Assembly: GCA_965216025.1 (NCBI GenBank)
Contig: CBDCEX010000001.1
Span: 1 to 40,390 of the forward strand
Reading direction: 5' to 3'
From: JADFQT01 sp965216025
Lineage (GTDB): Bacteria > Chloroflexota > Dehalococcoidia > Lucifugimonadales > UBA3495
Length of the DNA: 40,390 nucleotides
The position numbers and the translations under genes were made by a program. Each line of letters starts with the position of its first letter. The stretch's first letter is position 1. Of this stretch, positions 1 through 8,402 are shown piece after piece. Under the pieces are notes generated by a model. It made no database searches, was not told the DNA's origin, and saw only the letters and a list, made by a program, of their open reading frames with translations.

Positions 1-184
1 CATCTATTTGCAGGCCCCAGAAGATCTTCGCTCCCTAATATCCCACCATATTTGCGAAGGAGCTGCAGTCCCTCTCCTCGGCTTAGATTCCGGGACCAGC
101 GTCCGGCCTGGAGCTGGACCAGCTCCTTTCACCAAACCATTCACCAAATCTCCCGGCCTGATTCTCCCCTAATTCACGATGTCC

Positions 185-574
185 TTAGGCCGGAATATGC
201 ACTATCGCCTCAACCTCAACCAGGAATTCCGGCCGCACCAGCCCGGCCACAATTACCGTGGAGCTGGCCGGAGGACTGGTGGGAAAGGTTTCTCCCCGTA
301 CCAGGCTGAAAGCAGGGTAGATTGCCACGTCGGTCAAAAAAGTGGTGATCTTCACCACATCGCGCATTGTAGCGCCGGCCGCTTCGACGATGGTTTGAAT
401 TCGAGACATGATGTGCCGGGTCTGGGCTTCACCATCGCCCGGCCCCACCAAGTTACCCTCGTTGTCCTGGGCTACCTGTCCGGAGATAAAAAGTAGTTCG
501 CCGACTCGAACGCCGGGAGCGAAAGCTGGGTTGGCCGATAACCCCGGGGGCAAGATGGGCGTTCTAACAGACAT
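185..574 (-). CDS. RidA/YjgF-family protein, atypical active site
   Basis: This 129-residue protein has the length and fold signature of the RidA (YjgF/YER057c) family, small trimeric cytosolic proteins; the archetype deaminates reactive enamine/imine intermediates from PLP enzymes. Visible family features are the FISGQVAQD segment (res 29-37) and the C-terminal LVEVEAIV strand (118-125). The arginine that binds the substrate carboxylate in true RidA sits in a P-A-R-S context; here the context is P-A-S-S with Ser at residue 104. The protein therefore probably belongs to a Rid subfamily without classical imine deaminase activity. A GGAGG ribosome site lies 7 bases before the ATG. It reads leftward, like relA, but a mobile repeat separates them. 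Family assignment is firm; substrate is unknown. Confidence 0.9.
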   Translation of the reverse strand: MSVRTPILPPGLSANPAFAPGVRVGELLFISGQVAQDNEGNLVGPGDGEAQTRHIMSRIQTIVEAAGATMRDVVKITTFLTDVAIYPAFSLVRGETFPTSPPASSTVIVAGLVRPEFLVEVEAIVHIPA

Positions 575-684
575 GAAGAATCCTCCTACGGCAAGGGTGT
601 GACACTGGGGATCATAATAGGACGTGGAGGAGCTATCCGCAATGCAGAGGCTTCCCGGATGAGGGTCTTTCGCTTCTCCCCAGT

Positions 685-922
685 GTCATTGCGAGTTTTC
701 ATCCTCCTGCGGAGCGCCACCGACAGATGAAAATGGATTTCCCTCGGCTCATGGTGAGCCCGTTGAACCATGAGCAGTAGGGATCCCGTTCGTCCTGAGG
801 CTCTCGAAGGGCGAACGGGATATTTACAGAGCAGCCCTTCGGCTGGGCTCAGGATAAACTCCGCGAAGCAATCCCTCTTTAACGACATGAGATTGCTTCG
901 GGCCCGCGGCCCTCGCAATGAC
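685..922. repeat. MITE-like dispersed repeat, copy A (238 bp)
   Basis: The element is bounded by perfect 11-bp inverted ends, GTCATTGCGAG at 685-695 and its complement at 912-922. The interior contains the segments CGGAGCGCCACCGACAGATG and TTCGTCCTGAGGCTCTCGAA, which recur in reverse orientation at 22686-22930 and partly at 7701-7803. No coding sequence is convincing inside and no clear target duplication is seen. It is probably a non-autonomous transposon or a REP-type element. It lies between ridA-like and relA. Confidence 0.75.
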
Positions 923-1022
923 AATCGAATAGCTCTGCATCCGAAACTGCTGGTGGAGCGCCTTGAGGTTTAGCAGAACCGACCCGCCGCTGGGAGCGGG
1001 ATTCAGGGTGGGGAGTGATTCT

Positions 1023-3095
1023 CTAGCTGTTGGAGGTGGTAGCGCCAAGGGAGCGGACCCGGGTGGCGGAGGTGACGCTTTTTACGCTTTCCAGCCTCTC
1101 GAACAGCTTGCTCAGCTGGTCCAGGCCGGTGGTGTGAAGGGTCAATTCCACGGTAACAGTCCCGTCGGAGTTCTCCTCGGTGACCACCGAGGCGATATTG
1201 ACCTTTTCCTCAGATACCCGCAAGGTGATATCCCGAAGCAACCCGACCCGGTCGTAGGCTTCCATTCTGACGCGAACCGGGTATAGCTCTCGCATTTCCC
1301 CCCAAGCTACCGAGACGATCCGTTCCTGTTCGTCCTCGTTGGTTAAGCTGGGACAGCCTCGCTTGTGTATCGTTACTCCCCGCGTACGAGTAACGAATCC
1401 CAGGATGTCGTCTCCGGGAATAGGATTGCAGCACTGGGCAATACGGGTGAGCAGGTCGCCTACTCCCAAGACCGAGATTCCGGAACTGGGACTAGAAAGG
1501 GGCAACTGGGGCCGGGGAGGCTCGGGTTCCGCATCGGATTGGGACAACCGATAGGCCACCTGGCCCTCGGTGATGCCACCGGAACCCAGTTTGGCCAGGA
1601 AATCGTCCATTGTGTTGTACTTGACCAGGCTCAACAGCTTCTCATCGGTGAAATTAAGGTTGAGCCGGCGTAGCTCTTTTCGGAGAATCTCCTTGCCTCG
1701 ATGAATGTTGCTGGGCCGAGCCTGGCGGTTAAACCATTGGCGCACGCTCTGCCGAGCGCCGGCGGAGTTGACGTACCCCAGGCTGGGATTGAGCCAGTCT
1801 GGGCTGGGGCCCCGGCCCGCTCGGGAGGTCAGGATCTCCACGGTGTCTCCGTTCTGGAGGGGCGTGTCCAGGGAAACCAAGCGCCCGTTAACCTTCCCGC
1901 CGCCGCACCGGTGGCCCAACTCGGTATGAATCTTGTAGGCGAAGTCGATGGGGGTAGAACCAGCGGCCAGCTCGACGATGGCCCCCTTGGGAGTGTAGAC
2001 AAACACCTGGTCGCTGAAGATGTCCTGCCTGACCGATTCCATGAAATCGTCGGTCCCGGCGGCCTCTCGCTGCCATTCCAGCAATTGCCTGAGCCAGGTC
2101 ATCTTTTCTTCGAAGCGCTGGTCGTTGGCTTTGCCCTCTTTATAACGCCAGTGGGCCGCGACGCCGTATTCTGAAACCTGGTGCATTTCATGGGTCTTGA
2201 TCTGCACCTCCAAGGGCTTTCCCCCATCACAGACCACCGTGGTGTGCAGCGCCTGGTACAAGTTCTCTTTGGGGTTAGCGATGTAATCATCGAACTGGCC
2301 TGGTATGGGACTCCACACCTGGTGAACAATCCCCAGGCCCTTGTAGCAGTCCGCGGGTGAGTCGACCAGCACCCTCAGGGCGTAAAGGTCATAGATATCA
2401 CTCAACTCTTTGCCCTGGGCCGCGTACTTTTGAATTTTCTGGTAAATGCTATAGATGCTCTTGGGCCGGCCGCTGACTTCCCCGCCGATGTCAAAATGCT
2501 GCATCTCCTGGCGCAGCCGCTGGCAGACGGTCTCCACATACTCCTCGCGCTGGGTGCGCCGGTCCGCCAGCATCTTAGAGATTTCCCGGTACTTGCTCTC
2601 GTTCAGGTGGCGGAAGGCCAGGTCGTCCAGCTGCCATTTAATCTCCCAGATACCCAGGCGATGGGCGAGGGGAGAGTAGATATCGAGGGTCTCCTGGGCT
2701 ATGCGGCGGCGCTTCTCCGGCGGCAAGGCGTCCAGAGTACGCATGTTGTGCAAACGGTCCGCCAGCTTGATCAACACTACCCGGATATCCTCCGCCATAG
2801 CCACCAGCATCTTGCGCAGACTCTCGGAGTAGGGATCGTCCTGCTGGGGAGCAGGTTCGGGGCCATCGTCAGCGGCGCCGGGCATGCGGTAGTCCATGCG
2901 GGTCAGCTTGGTAACGCCATCTACCAGCTTGGCCACCTCCAGCCCAAAGCGGGCTTCCAGGTCCTCGAAGGTGACTCCGCAGTCCTCAATCACGTCATGG
3001 AGGAGGGCGGCAATGATGGTGTTGGTATCCAGGTTGAGGTCGGCCAGAAATAGGGCAGCTTCCAGAGGGTGGGCGATGTAGGGTTCGCCAGACAT
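1023..3095 (-). CDS. relA/spoT: Bifunctional RelA/SpoT-type (p)ppGpp synthetase/hydrolase
   Basis: Long Rel enzyme, making and degrading the stringent-response alarmone (p)ppGpp in the cytosol. In order: HD hydrolase domain with HDVIED at 33-38; nucleotidyltransferase synthetase domain with GRPKSIYSIYQK and NLYQALHT; TGS domain near 360-422; Cys-containing zinc/helical segment (RIAQCCNP, near 560); C-terminal ACT domain. The usual charged motif (RFKD in bifunctional Rel, EFDD in RelA) reads QFDD at 267-270. The given ATG is internal: upstream sequence to about 3217 still encodes the conserved N-terminus (VSSYLPEDK, then FADDCHRGQTR). That frame has no ATG, GTG or TTG after its upstream stop. 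Dropping one G from the GGGG run at 3217-3220 would join it to an ATG at 3231. So the gene is either frameshifted at its 5' end or carries a base error there. Confidence 0.93.
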   Translation of the reverse strand: MSGEPYIAHPLEAALFLADLNLDTNTIIAALLHDVIEDCGVTFEDLEARFGLEVAKLVDGVTKLTRMDYRMPGAADDGPEPAPQQDDPYSESLRKMLVAMAEDIRVVLIKLADRLHNMRTLDALPPEKRRRIAQETLDIYSPLAHRLGIWEIKWQLDDLAFRHLNESKYREISKMLADRRTQREEYVETVCQRLRQEMQHFDIGGEVSGRPKSIYSIYQKIQKYAAQGKELSDIYDLYALRVLVDSPADCYKGLGIVHQVWSPIPGQFDDYIANPKENLYQALHTTVVCDGGKPLEVQIKTHEMHQVSEYGVAAHWRYKEGKANDQRFEEKMTWLRQLLEWQREAAGTDDFMESVRQDIFSDQVFVYTPKGAIVELAAGSTPIDFAYKIHTELGHRCGGGKVNGRLVSLDTPLQNGDTVEILTSRAGRGPSPDWLNPSLGYVNSAGARQSVRQWFNRQARPSNIHRGKEILRKELRRLNLNFTDEKLLSLVKYNTMDDFLAKLGSGGITEGQVAYRLSQSDAEPEPPRPQLPLSSPSSGISVLGVGDLLTRIAQCCNPIPGDDILGFVTRTRGVTIHKRGCPSLTNEDEQERIVSVAWGEMRELYPVRVRMEAYDRVGLLRDITLRVSEEKVNIASVVTEENSDGTVTVELTLHTTGLDQLSKLFERLESVKSVTSATRVRSLGATTSNS

Positions 3096-3360
3096 GCGGG
3101 TCTGGCCCCGGTGGCAGTCATCGGCGAAGCTATAAGCCTGCCGGACCAGCTCGGTCTTGTCTTCCGGGAGGTAACTAGAAACCCGGTCGATTAGGACTTG
3201 GCTTTCAGCTAGCGCTACCCCAAGTTATCATTCCTTGAATCCTATCTGACTATATCGATATTAATGTCTGGCGGCCTTTATGTCTAGATACCTGCGGAAA
3301 CAATCCTTCAGATTCCTCAATCTCGAACGTGGAGCGGCCGGCAATGGTACCGGAGCTAAG

Positions 3361-3780
3361 CTATTCATTTTGCTCATTGGCGGTGTCAAAGGCGACAGAA
3401 TGGGGCTTGATGTCCAGGACCGGAGAACCGTCCTGAGCGTCCAGGCCTGCTACGGTCAGAATATTATCTTCGACGGAAATTATGCGAGCCACGGTGGCGG
3501 CGATGCCGTTGGGGCGGTACTGACTGCGGGTGGCGAACACCCCGCGTAGGGGCCGGGAAGGGTCGTGGCGAGGGTGGAGCTGCAGCTCGTAGGTTTGGAC
3601 TCGATGCAGCTGAAACAGAACCAAGATGCTGTCTCCCGCAGACAACCCCAGCAGTCCGGAGGCCATTTCCTCCCGCACCACTATCCGTGAGGGGTGTAGT
3701 CGCATCTCCTCGGAAGGGGCGTATTCGGCGAACCGGCTTTCCACGTAGCCGATGGGAGTGAAAGATATGGGTTGGCTCAA
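3361..3780 (-). CDS. trmO: TrmO-like tRNA (t6A37) methyltransferase, TsaA fold
   Basis: 139 residues, matching the core of the TrmO/TsaA/YaeB family, SAM-dependent enzymes that N6-methylate threonylcarbamoyladenosine at position 37 of certain tRNAs. Diagnostic segments are HPR (69-71), GVFATRSQYRPN (80-91, family consensus FATRSPxRPNPIG) and DGSPVLDIKP (117-126). It lacks the C-terminal extension of the E. coli enzyme, as do many short homologues. The substitutions S-Q-Y and N-G-I-A in the central motif are unusual, so the substrate may differ. It begins 7 bases after the stop of the upstream hydrolase gene on the same strand, suggesting co-transcription. Confidence 0.82.
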   Translation of the reverse strand: MSQPISFTPIGYVESRFAEYAPSEEMRLHPSRIVVREEMASGLLGLSAGDSILVLFQLHRVQTYELQLHPRHDPSRPLRGVFATRSQYRPNGIAATVARIISVEDNILTVAGLDAQDGSPVLDIKPHSVAFDTANEQNE

Positions 3781-3787
3781 AGCGTAT

Positions 3788-4657
3788 CTAGGCAGGCACC
3801 TGCTCGGGTGCTAAGCTGGCCAGCCAGTTCAGCACCGCTAGGGCGGCCTCCTCTTTGCGATTCTGCAAGGAGTGGTTCCCTCCGTCGATGATGATGTGTT
3901 GGGCCCGGGGGCTGTTGACCGCCGCCAGCGCCAGGTCGGAAGCCATGTCAATCAGGCGGGTGTGGGTCTCCAGAGACCCGGCGAAGGTGAAAAGGGGAAT
4001 TTTGACGCGGGGAGCCAGAGTCACCAGGTTATAACGCTCCGCCGGACCGTGCTTGTCCAAGTAGGAGGCGGCGCTGAAATATTGGGGTATGGGGAACTCC
4101 GCCTTCATTAGCTCCAGGGCCCGGCCTTCCGATTCCATCTGGTCGGCTCGCTCCAGATTTCCCTGGAACTCCTGGGCATCCGGGGACTCCATATAATAGG
4201 CATAGGACAGCCGAACTGGGGAAACGGGGATGACGGTGCGAACCCGCGGGTCGTCTTCCCAGGCCGCGTAATAGGTGACCTTAACCGCTCCCATGCTGTG
4301 CCCCAGGAGGCCTATCCTTTGATAGCCTTTTTCGGCCAAAAAATCTACACCGGCTCGCAAGTCATGGCGGCTTATGTCCAGAATTTCGAAGGCGTTGCCG
4401 TGGGCGACTCCGGTAGCGGTATCGACCCAAACTGTGTCATGCCCTCGGGTGTTGAGGGCCAAACAGGGATAGCCCCGTAGGCTCAGGTCTTCCGCCATGA
4501 TTCGGGTGGCCGGAGCGTAGAAGCGGCCACCCGAACCGTGAATCAGCAGCATGGCATCCACCGGGCCGGGGCTGCTGGCATCGGTTGCGGCAGGAAAAAA
4601 GGCTCCGTCCAGGGCAATTCCATCAGAGGTGTTAACGCTAATCAGATCTACCAGCAT
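3788..4657 (-). CDS. Alpha/beta-hydrolase (serine hydrolase)
   Basis: 289 residues with a canonical alpha/beta-hydrolase layout: oxyanion HGSGG at 40-44, nucleophile elbow GHSMG at 119-123 (Ser121), and a C-terminal GGNHSLQNR that supplies the likely catalytic His. The acid residue is less clear; it may lie in the FAGSLETHT segment, where the position expected to be Asp looks like Glu. No signal peptide, so probably a cytosolic esterase, lipase or dienelactone-hydrolase-like enzyme; substrate cannot be told. An AAGGG ribosome-site candidate lies 7 bases before the ATG. It is the first gene of a two-gene unit with trmO. Its 5' side faces IS66 copy 1 after a 119-bp gap, so its native upstream context may be lost. 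Confidence 0.85.
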   Translation of the reverse strand: MLVDLISVNTSDGIALDGAFFPAATDASSPGPVDAMLLIHGSGGRFYAPATRIMAEDLSLRGYPCLALNTRGHDTVWVDTATGVAHGNAFEILDISRHDLRAGVDFLAEKGYQRIGLLGHSMGAVKVTYYAAWEDDPRVRTVIPVSPVRLSYAYYMESPDAQEFQGNLERADQMESEGRALELMKAEFPIPQYFSAASYLDKHGPAERYNLVTLAPRVKIPLFTFAGSLETHTRLIDMASDLALAAVNSPRAQHIIIDGGNHSLQNRKEEAALAVLNWLASLAPEQVPA

Positions 4658-4776
4658 GCTGAATCCCTTGCCTCCCCTTGCGCTCGTTATAACGGCGATG
4701 ATTCCGCCTATGTGGCGGCCCTATGTTGGAGCATTGTAGGTGGGTGGCCAAAAAGGCGCAACCGGAACAGAGTAAT

Positions 4777-6207
4777 GTAACTGTTCAGACTTGATGAGGT
4801 GAATTGGCTCAAAGCCGTTGGAAAAACGCTGGCATGGCCGGGGGAGTTGTGGCATACCAGGGAGGTGGACACTGAACTAGACCTGAACGCGGCGAGTCGC
4901 GAAACTCTGCTGGAGATAATTGCCGGCCAGCGGGCAGTCATTGCCGATTTGCAAAGGCGGATTGGGGTTCTGGAATCCCGTCCCAACCGGCGCGGGTCGT
5001 CGGGGATGGCGGGTAATCAGCCGCACTCCAGCCGGCAAGCGCCGGAGAAAAAGGAGCCCAGAAAGCCGCGCCGCCATGGCTTCGCCCGCCAGCGCATGAC
5101 TCCTACCCGGCGGGTGGAGCATGCCGTGGCGGTCTGTCCCGACTGCGGGACTCACCTGAACGGCGGATGGGTACAGCGAACTCGGGAAGTCATTGAGCTA
5201 CCGGTGGCTCCGGTAGAAGTGACCGAGCACGCCCTGGTAGTCCGCATCTGTCCGGTATGCCAGCGGCGCCGGTTGCCCAAAGAGGCCCTGCAGGGGGTGG
5301 TTCTGGGCCAGCAGCGCCTGGGGGTCAATCTGGTAAGCCTGATGGTGACCCTGCGGGAGGAGGGACGGTTGCCCATAAGAATCATCCAATGGTACCTGGA
5401 GACCGTCCATCAGTTGCACCTGAGTGTTGGTGCCATCGTCCAGGCCGTCCATGGAGTAGCCCGTCAGGCTGAGACGGCGGTGCGAGAGGTGCTCGAGCAA
5501 GTCCGCGCCAGTCCCGTGGTGCAGGGCGACGAAACCGGCTGGCGCCAGGACGGGAGCAACGGCTATGTTTGGACCTTCAGCACTCCCAGCGAACGATACT
5601 TCCTGCGTCGGGGTCGGGATAAGGGGGTGGTGGATGAGGTGCTGGATTCCTCCTTCAGCGGAGTGTTGGTCAGTGATTTCTACGCCGCCTATAACCACTA
5701 CCCGGGCCTGAAGCAACGGTGCTGGGCTCATCTGCTGCGGGATATCCATGACCTGAAAGGGTTGTACCCAGAAGACGCTGGGCTGGCTCAGTGGGCCGAG
5801 GCGGTTCACCAGGTCTACACGGAGGCCAAGGCCTCGGTCCTTCCCCGAGCCCAGCCAGGCCATCGCACCCAGCTAATGCTGGAGGAGAAACTAATGGTCT
5901 TGGCACGGCCTTTCCTTAAAGATCCCCTGGCGGTTCAGGCCAAGCTCTGCCGGCGCATGGAACGGTTCATCAAGGAACTGTTTGTCTTCGTGTCGGACCC
6001 AGCCGTGCCCTCAGACAACAACGCCGCCGAGCGGAGCCTGCGGCATCTGGTAACCAGTCGCAAGATCAGCGGCGGCACCCGCTCAGGGCAGGGCACCGAC
6101 AGCAAGATGACCTTGGCATCCCTCTTTGGCACCTGGCGGGCCAGAGGTCTCAATCCCCTCCTGGAATGCCGCCGGTTGCTCGCTTCCCCTCAAATCTGAA
6201 CACTTAC
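4777..6207 (+). mobile_element. IS66-family element (ISBst12-like, tnpC only), copy 1
   Basis: 1431 bp, the same length as the copy at 35599-37029 and almost identical to it. The ends are imperfect inverted repeats beginning GTAA: GTAACTGTTCAGACTTGATG on the left, and on the right GTAAGTGTTCAGATTTGA when read inward. IS66 elements normally make 8-bp target duplications, but the flanks here (AGAGTAAT and GGTCCAAG) do not match. The right flank runs straight into a pilM-like gene that lacks its N-terminus. The absence of a duplication suggests that DNA beside this copy was lost or rearranged after insertion. Confidence 0.92.
4799..6199 (+). CDS. IS66-family transposase (TnpC type), intact
   Basis: 466-residue DDE transposase using a GTG start 22 bases inside the left end. 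The order is an N-terminal coiled-coil/leucine-zipper-like segment (LLEIIAGQRAVIADLQRRI), a basic linker, a four-cysteine zinc-binding region (CPDC and CPVC), then the catalytic core. The core shows QGDETGW (first Asp), LVSDFYAAY (second Asp), CWAHLLRD, and the terminal NNAAERSLR (Glu). No accompanying tnpA or tnpB is present, which is typical of the ISBst12 subgroup. This copy has Trp at codon 13, where the second copy has an amber codon, so this is the better candidate for an active enzyme. Confidence 0.95.
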   Translation: MNWLKAVGKTLAWPGELWHTREVDTELDLNAASRETLLEIIAGQRAVIADLQRRIGVLESRPNRRGSSGMAGNQPHSSRQAPEKKEPRKPRRHGFARQRMTPTRRVEHAVAVCPDCGTHLNGGWVQRTREVIELPVAPVEVTEHALVVRICPVCQRRRLPKEALQGVVLGQQRLGVNLVSLMVTLREEGRLPIRIIQWYLETVHQLHLSVGAIVQAVHGVARQAETAVREVLEQVRASPVVQGDETGWRQDGSNGYVWTFSTPSERYFLRRGRDKGVVDEVLDSSFSGVLVSDFYAAYNHYPGLKQRCWAHLLRDIHDLKGLYPEDAGLAQWAEAVHQVYTEAKASVLPRAQPGHRTQLMLEEKLMVLARPFLKDPLAVQAKLCRRMERFIKELFVFVSDPAVPSDNNAAERSLRHLVTSRKISGGTRSGQGTDSKMTLASLFGTWRARGLNPLLECRRLLASPQI

Positions 6208-6220
6208 GGTCCAAGCCTGG

Positions 6221-7603
6221 ATGAACTACCCCCTGCCTCCGGAGCTGAGCCAGGAGGAAATTGAGCGGGACCCCCGTCAATACCAGCGGTTGCTCTCCTT
6301 CCTGTTCTTCGACCGGGAGAGTCTCAAGCGGCAGACTCTGGTTTCCATTCCGGGTAATCGCGCCCTGTTCAACACTATCAGCCTCCCCAAGCTGAAAGAC
6401 AGCTTGGGGGGCGAGGCGGTGGAAAGGGAGACCCGGCGGCAGCTTTCGATTGAGGCCGGCCAAGCCTACCTTTTCTGGCAGGCTTTTCGAACCAGCAAGG
6501 ATAAGCAGGACTTCCTCTCGGTAGCCGTGCTCAAGCACGATTATGACCGTACCTACCACCTGTTGAAAGGAGCCAATCTAAGGCCCCGGCTTTGGGATTT
6601 GAAACCCCTGGCGCTGGTGAGGGCTGTTGGCAAGGAACGGGCGATCATTCTGGACCTGGAGCGGGACAACATCGAACTGATTCTGGTCTCCCAGGGCGTG
6701 CCCATAATGGTACGCAGCATGACCGACTCCACCGACGTTCCCCACGAGGAGCTGGCCCGGCGTCTGGCCACGTACGTGTCTGAAACCTTGGCTTACTACG
6801 ATAGTGCTCAACATGGAGAAATCCACGACGTCCAAAACTCCCCGGTGGTATTGACCGGAGAGCTGGCGGGCGACCATGACCTGGTCGAAGCAATCCGGGC
6901 GGTTTCCTACGTCCAGGTGGAACAGTTCTATTCGCCTCTGGAGGCACCGCCGGAGTTCCCGGCCGCTTCCTACGCCGCCGCCCTGGGCTTGGCTTTGAAG
7001 AACGGGCAGAGCAGCAAGGACAAGAGTGGACACCAGGCCATCGACTTCAATGTGTGCCCAGAGGAGTACAGCAAGCCGGCGGTTTCCACCAAGGCTGCCA
7101 CCACCGTGTTCGCGATCCTGGTGGGAGCAGCGCTCCTGTTCCCGGCCTGGCAGGTGCATGACAACAGCCAGTTGGAAGTATCAGAAAAATACGCCAAGCT
7201 GGCGCCTGTCCAGCGGGATTTAGACCGAGCCACGCAGGAGCTGGCGTTGCAAGCCACCGCTCAGAACCAGATCAACCAGACCCTCACCCTGGTTCATGGC
7301 CTGGAGCAGGACCTGGACACGGTGCTCTCGGAGCGGGGGGAGATGGCGGTGCACCTGCATAGCTCCCTGAATGCACTGCCGCCGGAGGTTAACATTTCCA
7401 GCTACTCCAATACCAAGGAAGATACATTGACGGTGGCGGGCGATGCCAAGAGCTACGGACGGGTGCTCTCCTATGCTAAATCCCTGGAGGAGAATCCCAA
7501 CTTCGCCGACGTGACCTTGAACAGCCTCAGTCAGCGGGGTGCGGATGAAGATGCATCGGTCAGCTACAACTTGACGGTGGACAAGGAAAAGTTCGGCTTT
7601 TAG
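6221..7603 (+). CDS. PilM-PilN fusion-like type IV pilus assembly protein, N-terminus missing
   Basis: 460 residues with an actin-like PilM-type domain (about 1-260), the PilN-like signature IDFNVCPEEY (274-283), one transmembrane segment (about 293-311), then a coiled coil and a small C-terminal alpha/beta domain like PilN. PilM and PilN normally form the inner-membrane platform that links the pilus motor to the periplasm; one chain with both parts resembles GspL of type II secretion. The usual first PilM strand and phosphate loop are absent: the chain starts at about the point where VVSLPG-type sequence should follow 40-60 more residues. Codons upstream stay open back into the IS66 end (LTVQAW). 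The gene therefore appears truncated by IS66 or an associated deletion. The ATG may not be native, and no clear ribosome site is visible. Confidence 0.72.
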   Translation: MNYPLPPELSQEEIERDPRQYQRLLSFLFFDRESLKRQTLVSIPGNRALFNTISLPKLKDSLGGEAVERETRRQLSIEAGQAYLFWQAFRTSKDKQDFLSVAVLKHDYDRTYHLLKGANLRPRLWDLKPLALVRAVGKERAIILDLERDNIELILVSQGVPIMVRSMTDSTDVPHEELARRLATYVSETLAYYDSAQHGEIHDVQNSPVVLTGELAGDHDLVEAIRAVSYVQVEQFYSPLEAPPEFPAASYAAALGLALKNGQSSKDKSGHQAIDFNVCPEEYSKPAVSTKAATTVFAILVGAALLFPAWQVHDNSQLEVSEKYAKLAPVQRDLDRATQELALQATAQNQINQTLTLVHGLEQDLDTVLSERGEMAVHLHSSLNALPPEVNISSYSNTKEDTLTVAGDAKSYGRVLSYAKSLEENPNFADVTLNSLSQRGADEDASVSYNLTVDKEKFGF

Positions 7604-7633
7604 CTTCAGCCGTACCAGATTTACCGCGTATTC

Positions 7634-7664
7634 AAGAGGGGCTGGCACCCGGCCAGCCCCTCTT
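7634..7664 (+). terminator. Probable rho-independent terminator after pilMN-like gene
   Basis: A 13-bp perfect stem (7634-7646 with 7652-7664) encloses a 5-base loop, followed by a pyrimidine-rich run that contains only scattered T residues. It starts 30 bases after the stop codon. The weak U-tract makes efficiency uncertain. Confidence 0.6.
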
Positions 7665-8402
7665 CCTTTGCTTCTTCCAACCTCATAGATCCGGTGTGAT
7701 GTCATTGCCATGGGTCCTGATCTGGACGACGACGTGACCCCAGAGGGGCCAGATTGCTTCGCGGAGTTTATCCTGAGCGGAGCCGAAAGGCTGGCTTCTG
7801 ACTCGCCCTCTAAACCCGGCAGATCCAAATCGCTCTCAGCCTCTTATTGCAAAGGGAAATATAGGGGCATTTCCCTAAACGGTGGCTGCTCCTACCGGGT
7901 TTAGCTTTAGATACCAGGCCCGGTCAGGCTCTGGAGAACAAGCGGCTGCCGCTCATCAACATAGTTCCCCAGAACTGCCGCCAAGAGGGCATGCCCCATA
8001 GTCAAAAGCGGGCTGACGCGATTGGGCGCATGCGCTATCTCACATTTCTATCACAAAAAGGCCCAATTACCAGCCTCCAGGTAACGGCATTTACCTTACT
8101 TACACCGGACTGTTTCCCTACGGGCACCTATCCACCTCCTGACTGTTTACTGACGCGCTATAAGCTAGCTGCATCGATACCGGAACGGCTGCTCTGTCTT
8201 GGGCAATCTACGCCCCGACCAGACCATTCAGCAGGAGTTCCAAATGTCCGGATGAAAGTCATCGGTTGCTTGGCAGGAATTCCCCGGGCGGCAAACATAC
8301 CAACTGGGCGCGATGGGCCCACCGGGCGCAACCAGCCGAGCAGAAGGCTACATCCAGGGCTCGAGACCAGACTAGAGAGATGGATATCTAAGGAGGAAGG
8401 AC
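7665..8402. other. Long intergenic region upstream of the pilin gene
   Basis: About 740 bases without a convincing gene. The first part holds a partial dispersed repeat (7701-7803). The rest has no reading frame with good coding character and no recognisable RNA family. A purine-rich GGAGGAAGG ribosome site lies just before the pilin ATG at 8403. Long leaders before pilin genes often carry promoters or riboswitches; I looked for a c-di-GMP-I aptamer and could not support one. Confidence 0.5.
7701..7803. repeat. Partial copy of the dispersed MITE-like repeat (copy C)
   Basis: Starts with GTCATTGCC, then shares CAGAGGGGCCAGATTGCTTC and GCGGAGTTTATCCTGAGCGG with the left part of the element at 22686-22930, in the same orientation. 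The right half and the closing inverted end are missing, so it is a truncated relic. Confidence 0.6.

Noticed and set aside
1701..3053. Plus-strand frames opposite relA
   Set aside because: Antisense shadows of the Rel protein with no ribosome site or family resemblance.
5198..5863. 221-codon antisense frame within IS66 (also at 36020-36685)
   Set aside because: Conserved only because the two IS copies are identical; no protein features, and the sense transposase explains the sequence.
8215..8400. Possible c-di-GMP-I riboswitch before the pilin gene
   Set aside because: GGCAAAC and GGCGCAACC fragments loosely recall the aptamer, but the conserved GNAA tetraloop, receptor and stems cannot be assembled. 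A covariance-model search would decide.
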